Source: Purshia tridentata
Taxonomy: Eukaryota; Streptophyta; Magnoliopsida; Rosales; Rosaceae
Assembly: GCA_003254885.1 (NCBI GenBank)
Contig: QANT01004601.1
Span: forward strand, 1-53,824
Direction: 5' to 3'
DNA length: 53,824 bases
This document shows positions 47,591 to 53,824 of this stretch, piece after piece (position 1 is the first letter of the stretch; each line of letters begins with the position of its first letter). The notes below the pieces were generated by a model, which saw only the letters and a program-made list of their open reading frames with translations, was not told where the DNA came from and did no database searches. The position numbers and the translations under genes were made by a program.

Positions 47591-48056
47591 AATTCGATTC
47601 GAATCGAACCAAACCGATCAAATTGGTTTGGTTTGGGTTTTTTTTATTTTTTCGATTATTAAATCAAATCAAACTGGAATTTATGGTTTAGTTTTGGTTT
47701 TCAATATTGAAATTTGTGGTTTTAACCGAATCAAACTATTACTTATAATATATATAATTGGATTATATATAGTTTTAACACCTATTATAGGGGGAAATTA
47801 AATCTCCAATTATAGTTTATTATATAATTTATAGTTTATATGCTATATAGAATATGATTTATTAGTATAATTTATATACTTTATACTTTATAATTAATCA
47901 AATTAGGTTTGTAAAATAAGTCTTTATCTAAAAAATTTCACAAAATTTAATCAAATGTAGTGATTTAGTGGATAACTGGATAACTGAACTTAACCGAACT
48001 GATTAATTTGATTAACCAAACTGATTGATTCGATTAACCAAACCTGTTGGTATGGC
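47591..48056. mobile_element. Relic of a GGTTTGGTTT-type element, related to 29574
   Basis: The left part carries degenerate ATTCGAATCGAACC/GGTTTGG units and the right part complementary ATTAACCAAACTGATT units around an AT-rich core. The core phrase CCTATTATAG followed by AATTATAGTTTAT (about 47782-47820) is nearly the same as in the element at 29574 (about 29842-29880), so the two are kin. Terminal repeats and target duplications are not clear. Confidence 0.45.
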
Positions 48057-48235
48057 CTAGGCTCGAATTGATTTTGATTCTTGAATTGACCATTTCGACA
48101 TATTTGATTTGGTTATAGTCTATAGATAATATTAGATATTAGTTTGTGATATGGTTTTTCAAATCGTACCCGCCCGTTAAAAACATAGGTTTGAGCTAAC
48201 ATCCAAACTCAACTCAACTCAACTCGGCTATTCAA

Positions 48236-48560
48236 AATGGACGGCTTTCAGATGGGACCCACGAAGAAGGGGCTTTTTCATGTGGGGCCCACATGTGGGG
48301 CCATGCCCAAGAGCTCGGACAAGGATAACTCTGGTAAACAAGTCCTTTACTTTAGGGCCACGAGAGATGCAACCTTCCACAACGCGTTGAACAAGCGCGT
48401 GTACGCAAAAAACACACCGTGGCAAAGGCAAAAACGATTAGGTCCAGCACTAAAATCGCAAGGACCTGAAAATTTTAAACAGGCAGTGTGATTACTGTAA
48501 GAATGGGCCCAGCAGGGAGCTCACATGGTTGGTGGGTTTGCAGTGGGGGCCCACCATAGC
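48236..48560. promoter_or_regulatory. GC-richer island with TCP/site II-type motifs
   Basis: Contains GTGGGGCCCAC (48282-48292), GTGGGGCC (48295-48302), TGGGCCCA (48504-48511) and GGGCCCAC (48547-48554), matching class I TCP sites (GTGGGNCC/GGNCCCAC). Such islands usually mark promoters, yet no coding region follows on either side. The open frames within it have no family resemblance. Confidence 0.35.
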
Positions 48561-51500
48561 ACTGACGGACCATGTCACATCAGAACAGTACTCCTTGTGC
48601 GTCGTGGAGTGTAGAAAGAAAAGTTAGAAAAGAAAGTGAGACACATAGAGACAGAGATAGAGAGTCAGTGAGAGTGGTGGACTGTTTGGGTCATGGCTTT
48701 TGAATTCACTGAATGGTTTTATCCGACTTTCTGCATTTTGGCAAGAGATTCCAAACATGACAATATAGGTGATATTAGCAAAACATAAAATGCAGCATTT
48801 AATTGTGTGTATTGCTCTCACACCGACGCACAAGGGTACTGTTCCTTTGTTCTTTCAAATTTCTTCCTTTGTTTTTGTTGACAATAGTGTGAGAGTGAAG
48901 AGGAGTATTAGGAAGTTTATAGATTAGACACACATGTTTCACTTATTCATCAAGTCTCATTCCATCTTTTTTTATAATTTTCATTCAGCAGTTTCATAAT
49001 TAATAACTTTTTTAAGAGCAAACAATCATTTTGGTCTATGTGGTTTGGTGATTGTTTCAATTAATTTCCCGTAATTTTAAAATTGTTTCAATCAAGTTTA
49101 AAAATTTGATGACAGTAAAAACGTTAGAAATAAAACGATTTAAGCATAAAAAAATATTATCGTTAGTTTTTTATTGAAATATTTATACTCCTTAATGAAA
49201 TCTAATTTGAATTTAATTGAAATAATTTCAAAACTATAAAAGCTTGATTGAAATAACTAAAATAACAGGGGCAAAATTGAAACAACTATCAAATTATAGA
49301 GCTAAAGATAATCTACGTAAAAGATGAATTAAAATTAAAAATTATTTAATAATATAACTGCTATCAAATACACGTACCGTAAATTAGATTGTTACTTAAA
49401 GAGCGATTTGATGAGTTGGGCCCGTTTTACAGTGACCACTTTTCTCCTTTTGCTTCTTCTGTTGATCCCTTTTGGCGTCTCGGTCGCTGTCTTGAATTAA
49501 TTAATTAAATTAAATATCGTCAGCCATGTTTGACTAAGTGGCCTCCTCCTCCTGAGAGGTCCTCGGCGTGTGGTTTGTTTGTTTCTGAGCACAGATCCCA
49601 ATAAGCATCTCAATATCTCATCTCATCGGTCAGCCTAGATTTCTGTGCATTTCTGTATTGTTTGGGTCATGGGGTTCAAACAAATTTGCATCGGCCCATT
49701 CGGTCACTCACTCCAGGAAGAAATTATTCATTTTTTTATTTATTTCTCTATTTATGAATTTATTTCAACAGTTCCCGCCAACTGAGAACTCATGGCTATT
49801 GGCTAAGAGCCTTAGCCAAGCCAATCAGCTACCACCAAAAGGCTGCTCTACTTTGTCGTAATGACTGCCGGATGTGGATCCAAGATATTGAGCCCACCCA
49901 ACTTTTGGGATCCGATCCATAAAATATGGATAGGATCATAGGCCACATGTCGAGATTTATATTATGTTATTGGATGCAAAATCCCCTATTTATTTCTTTG
50001 AGCAAATTACAACTTAAACTCATTAGGTTTATAGTTTTAAATTTTTTAATTAATATTTAATATATTGGTTAACTTACCATTCACTATTGTTATATTTTTT
50101 ATTGTCTAATTATACATTAATTAATGACTTGACAGTTATGGATTACACATTTTTGCCAATCTATAAAGCCAAATAACTTCTCTACATGTATATTTTAAGT
50201 ACATCAAGTTTAATATGAATTTTAAAAGCTCGTTTAAAAACCAAAAATTTATATTAAATTGTTGAAGCACTTATGAGGTAAAATGGGAGGTCATTTCACC
50301 TTACAAGTCAACAAAATATTATATTTAAAACTACCACATCATCAATTAACGTCTTATTAAGTTGTGAAACCCCTCAAACTAGTGTAAGTAATTGTAATTG
50401 TAATCTGCTCTTTTTCTTTGGACTTTTAATCGTAATCATGTATTACTATAATATGGCAAACAACTTATTTGATCTTTGTAGTTTGGATCTTATTTCATTT
50501 TAGTCCTTATTATTTCAATTTTTTCAATAAAGTGACAATAAACCCGTGCTTTTGTCAACATGGATTAAGACTATTCAAATTTTGTAACTGTTTGGCCCTA
50601 AACTTACAAAAATTAACTTTACATGCAGTTTTCACGTGAATTTTCTTTCTAAAATTTGGATAAAATTCTCATTATGAACTTGCATTTAACTTAATGCAAA
50701 CTATGAGAATATGATTGAAAAAATTACAACGGCACTCAAGTGAAATAAATGTCAAACTATGGGGACTCAATTGTTCAATTGCCCCAAAAAAATATGAAAT
50801 TGATTCATAATATTTTGTTGGTGTGTGTGAGATTTTACATCAATCCGTTTAAAACTCTGAAATCTGTAGTAAATATCTATTATTAAAATAAGAAAAAAGA
50901 AACACGACATAGAATCCAAACGCAATGCTATTACTTATGGGTTGGTGGCTATGTGCAAAACAAAACAAAACAAGTTCATTTTTGTAGAGGAAGAATAAAA
51001 AGAAAAAGAAACTCATGTCTAAACCAGATATTTACCGCTAAAAAAATCAATAAAAACTTTTTATATAAAAAATAAAATAACATTTGGAATTGCAAATGAG
51101 GAGAGAACTGAAAAAAGGTTCATTTAGTAAAATAGAGGTTGGACTTGTATGAATTGAAGAAAGTGAGACTCATTTTCATTGAAAACGAGAATACAAGCCC
51201 AAAAGCATCAGCACCACAACTCAAAAAAGGCCCATTTTCGTCTTCAGAATTGGGCTTTAAACATTTTATAGGAGGCCCTTTATTCTGTTGGGGTTAAACA
51301 TTTTGGGAGAACCCAAAAACTTTCAAATGATGAATAGCTTTATGTGATAATAAAAATTCTAGAAGGACCTCACTGTTTAGTTTCTAAACCCCAGATACTC
51401 ACTACTGTTTATTTCCTAAAACTTCTCATGTGGGTTTAGAAAGCAAACAATTAGTCCTTTTAGAATTTCCCTTCTGTAACCTAAAAAAACAAATGCATAC

Positions 51501-51939
51501 TTACTTAATTCAACAGAAATAGATCATCTTTTAAAGATTGACCATATAAATATTACATGTCCTCTAAAGGTACAAAGATTGTAACCTTAGTAGAGCACTA
51601 TTGCACTCTCGTTCTTGTCTTTTGCACACTTCGTAAGGTTGCGTTTGGATCAGGTACCATGACATTTCAAAATGAAAGGATTTTAGAGTCCTAGGATTTG
51701 AAAGTTATTTGTTTGGCAATCTATTCATATGAAATTTAACTATGACATTTACACTAGGATACGTTTAACTATAAAACCAGACTCAAAGACTCAGCTCAAA
51801 GTGGCTATACAAACAAGGAAATATCATAAGAATATAAATCTAGGACCAGCTTGTCTAAACAAGGCGGAGAACCAGATCCATACATAGAGCAAGTCCAAGA
51901 ACATTCCATGGCAGACATAGTGAGAGCTCAGGTCACTTC
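48561..51939. other. Intergenic, no gene seen
   Basis: AT-rich. The open frame at 49658-49861 lacks family resemblance. Two stretches (about 49020-49320 and 50455-50780) have the wording TTTGATCTTTGTAGTTTGG / TCAAACTATGGGGACTC, common in decayed plant transposons. GGCCC-bearing text lies near 51217-51276. Confidence 0.5.
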
Positions 51940-52063
51940 GCCAATCAAAGAATCTATGTTGGGTGACGATATATAATTGATTTCTTCTTCTTCTTAGCTG
52001 CTTTGCCGATCAAAGAATCTATGTCGGGTGACGATCTGCGATCGATTTCTTCTTCTAATTAAA
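51940..52063 (+). repeat. 65-bp tandem duplication
   Basis: GCCAATCAAAGAATCTATG at 51940 recurs as GCCGATCAAAGAATCTATG at 52005, each followed by GGGTGACGAT and GATTTCTTCTTCT. Non-coding. Confidence 0.85.
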
Positions 52064-53219
52064 TCCAATGTGAGTTACAAACCAAGTGTGTTGTAACTTG
52101 TAAGGGAGCTTTTAGTCTAATTAAATCCATTCCTACTGCTAATTGCTTAGCTCATCTTATTTTAGTGACCCAATGAAATTACAACTTCAGTCTTATGCTA
52201 AATTTGAAAAGCCCACATATAGGCCCAATGATTACTCAATGGGCCTTTTCAACATTGCTTTGTTAACTGAAATTCCATGCATATATATAGCAGCTGCTGC
52301 AGCATTACTCTCAGCCCTGAATGCTGGAAACAATGAATTAATAAAGTTCTAGCTTGATTTCCTTGAGACAATCAAATTTTTTTGGTTCATATACTCCATA
52401 GACTCGAGGATGTATGTTGGTAAATGGTTTATGTATGGACCAAATGACACTATCCTGGGGGAGATGTTCCCACCAACTTATAGGATAGGCCTAACACTTA
52501 AGCCATACTTATAGGATAGGCCTAGGACACCCCAACCCCACATTTTGAGGGAATTGGTCTCCTCTCTTCTCTTAATTAAAAATAGGTCATTCTTTTCTCT
52601 CTCTCTCTCTCTCTCTCTCAGTCAAATTCCCACCATCTAACTTTGGCATCAAGAGAGTTGCTGGCTTTCAACACTCTAGTGTTCTTCTAGGGACCATCTT
52701 TCTAGCTCTTTGAAGGTTTAGGTTGTGGTGTACGTATAAGGACTAGCTAGGGACTAGTTTTGGTGTCTAATTAGGCCAGCTTATGAAGCCAAAAGGGACA
52801 TTAATTTGTATTACTAGAAAATTGTGTATTAAACCCTCTATCATTTTGTGATTTGTCAATCAAAATTGACTAGCTGGTGTTCTTCTTTTTCTTTAATTTG
52901 TTCATTTTTACCTTTGCCAATACAGGCTAGTGTGAATGATAAAGCAACCACACATATTATTATTAGAAGTTAGAAAGTTAAAATGTTCTATGTATATATT
53001 CTCATCTAGTTTTTTGAAGCAAAATTTCAACCACAACCACAAGATTGTGCTGCCATTATTTATATTATTCTTCTGACAAGCCCCCTTTCCTCGTCTAATT
53101 CTGATTTGAATTTAAAATTTTAGCCATTAAACTATTCTACAATTCTTTACGAGATGAACTTGCCTTCTTTTTTTAATCTCTCCCTCTCTTTTTTTTATTG
53201 ATGATGCCATGTCATCTAT
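52064..53219. other. Intergenic, no gene seen
   Basis: Holds an inverted AGGCCCA..TGGGCCT pair (about 52221-52247) of site II form, a repeated TATAGGATAGGCCTA (about 52480-52524) and a long CT run (about 52598-52620). The text after the CT run could be the leader of a gene beyond the window, but no coding region is visible. Confidence 0.45.
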
Positions 53220-53363
53220 CACGGGATAGATAAGTTTTTCTCAATTCCTTATATATTAGTCTTCTGACAAATGCTTCCATGCATGTCTTTTCACGGGATA
53301 GATAAGATTTTCTCAATTCTTTATATATTAGTCTTCTGACAAATGTTTCCATGCATGTCTTTT
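53220..53363 (+). repeat. 72-bp tandem duplication
   Basis: Two nearly identical 72-bp copies (53220-53291 and 53292-53363) containing CACGGGATAGATAAG and TTCCATGCATGTCTTTT. Only a few substitutions separate them, so the event is recent. Non-coding. Confidence 0.9.
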
Positions 53364-53824
53364 TCTATTTTTTTCTTTTCTTATTTATTTATTGTAAAGT
53401 AGGTGAGGATAATGATTTGATAGAATGATAACTATATCTTCAGGGGAGAAGAATTTGGTAACTGATTGGGGTTAAGTTAATTTTTTATATAATGAAAAAT
53501 CCAAAGACTTATTTGCTCAATTATCCTCAGAAGCTATAGCTTCGTCTTATTTCACTTTTTAAAAATTTATTGTCTAAATTTACTCTTTTTAAGTTTTCTT
53601 TGTATCCACATAATTAAAATCGTTAAATTCGTCTATTTTACCGTTTGAATTACTGACGTAAACATCTACATGGAGGAGCTAAATTGACGATGAAATTGAC
53701 AGATTTGACTATTTTAAGTTATGTAAGACATGAGAGAAACTTACAAAGAGTAGATTGAGACAAAAACTATAAGAAAGTAAAGTGAGATAAAACTATAGTT
53801 TTAAGGGATAAATATGCAAATAAG

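Overview
This is AT-rich nuclear DNA from a flowering plant (eudicot). The evidence is genes split by GT..AG introns, plant-specific families (BAHD acyltransferase, type-B response regulators, class V chitinase, QALGGH zinc finger), AT/GA/TAC microsatellites and many small transposons. A woody rosid is possible but cannot be shown from this sequence. There are two single undetermined bases, at 30151 and 44638.

The genes lie in the left half. (1) A three-exon BAHD acyltransferase, plus strand, 1924-3780. (2) A full-length type-B response regulator of the ARR10/ARR12 kind, minus strand, about 4832-9072. (3) A tandem copy of that regulator, minus strand, 13428-15485, cut down to receiver plus GARP domain. 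(4) A secreted GH18 class V chitinase, minus strand, 16857-18101. (5) A single-finger C2H2 repressor-type zinc finger protein with a terminal EAR motif, plus strand, 21655-22527. (6) A mitochondrial p32/MAM33-family protein, minus strand, 24908-26036, with telo-boxes and site II elements upstream. Intron positions were read by eye from splice consensus, reading frame and family homology. These genes do not form a pathway. The only clear relationship is the tandem duplication of the cytokinin-signalling regulator with its promoter.

From about 26.4 kb to the right end I find no convincing protein gene. This half is a nest of small non-autonomous transposons and tandem duplications: a Tourist-like MITE with TTA duplications (28766-29489), a hAT-like element rich in GATCCG (29574-30382), a TRIM retrotransposon with two 113-114 bp LTRs (35208-35550), a Mutator-type MITE with a perfect 9-bp target duplication (43750-44521), and a fold-back element interrupted by a second one (45381-46543). 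Two GC-richer islands (about 40300-40560 and 48236-48560) are unexplained.

The points most worth following are the truncated regulator, whose stop codon lies inside a repeat also present upstream of the chitinase; the loss of the DFGWG motif in the BAHD protein next to an alanine repeat; and an apparent 1-nt frameshift in the last exon of the full-length regulator. I found no new multi-gene system.
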